Source: Rhodospirillales bacterium
GTDB lineage: Bacteria > Pseudomonadota > Alphaproteobacteria > CACIAM-22H2
Assembly (NCBI GenBank): GCA_016195145.1
Contig: JACQAF010000152.1
Span: 1-22,769 of the forward strand
Length of the DNA stretch: 22,769 nucleotides
Direction of reading: 5' to 3'
Made by a program: the position numbers and the translations under genes. Positions 22,769-22,769 of the stretch are shown piece after piece (position 1 is the stretch's first letter; every line of letters begins with the position of its first letter). Under the pieces are notes generated by a model. The model made no database searches and was not told the origin of the DNA. It saw only the letters and a list, made by a program, of their open reading frames with translations.

Positions 22769-22769
22769 G

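Noticed and set aside
1..22769. CRISPR arrays, insertion sequences, rRNA genes, riboswitches
   Set aside because: No regularly spaced direct repeats, transposase genes with terminal inverted repeats, rRNA-like sequence or recognisable riboswitch cores were seen.

Overview
The window is GC-rich with alphaproteobacterial-type gene content and codon use. Closely packed genes, mostly with ATGA or TGATG overlaps, fill the + strand up to about 21.1 kb. No rRNA, complete tRNA, CRISPR array or insertion sequence is visible. The genus cannot be set from this sequence alone.

Left part (1-2624): the 3' end of a TRAP transporter large permease, a small SAM-dependent methyltransferase, and a class II glutamine amidotransferase with the nucleophile Cys at position 2. 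These have no obvious link to what follows.

Central part (about 2700-19600): one long co-directional locus for scavenging and catabolism of (deoxy)nucleosides. It begins with a SorC/DeoR-type regulator preceded by a near-perfect operator palindrome like that of Bacillus DeoR. Next come deoC (of the long, human-DERA-like type), a two-domain ALDH16-type aldehyde dehydrogenase, two tandem BMP-family nucleoside-binding proteins, a double-ATPase ABC protein, and two permeases, the second with a damaged 5' end. They are followed by cytidine deaminase, purine nucleoside phosphorylase, deoA, deoB, a PHYHD1-like Fe(II)/2-oxoglutarate dioxygenase, adenosine deaminase and a secreted HAD acid phosphatase/5'-nucleotidase. 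A strong intrinsic terminator closes the run. Read as a pathway, periplasmic nucleotides are dephosphorylated, nucleosides are imported, bases are deaminated and split off by phosphorolysis, (deoxy)ribose-1-P is isomerised, and deoxyribose-5-P is cleaved to acetaldehyde and glyceraldehyde-3-P. The ALDH probably removes the aldehyde. The most interesting point is that two poorly understood families with human members, ALDH16 and PHYHD1-like dioxygenases, sit inside this pathway beside a human-type DERA.

Right part (19.7-22.8 kb): a membrane-anchored monohaem cytochrome c and a DsbA/HCCA-isomerase-like thioredoxin-fold protein, then a decayed region. The decayed region holds a frameshifted C-terminal remnant of a LysR-type regulator with an imperfect repeat on both sides. 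On the - strand are a lower-GC Rhs-type polymorphic toxin C-terminus with an ATGA-overlapping putative immunity gene (DUF6984-like), and frameshifted Rhs core sequence. That core sequence abuts a 38-nt 3' fragment of a tRNA gene, which looks like an attachment-site or recombination scar.
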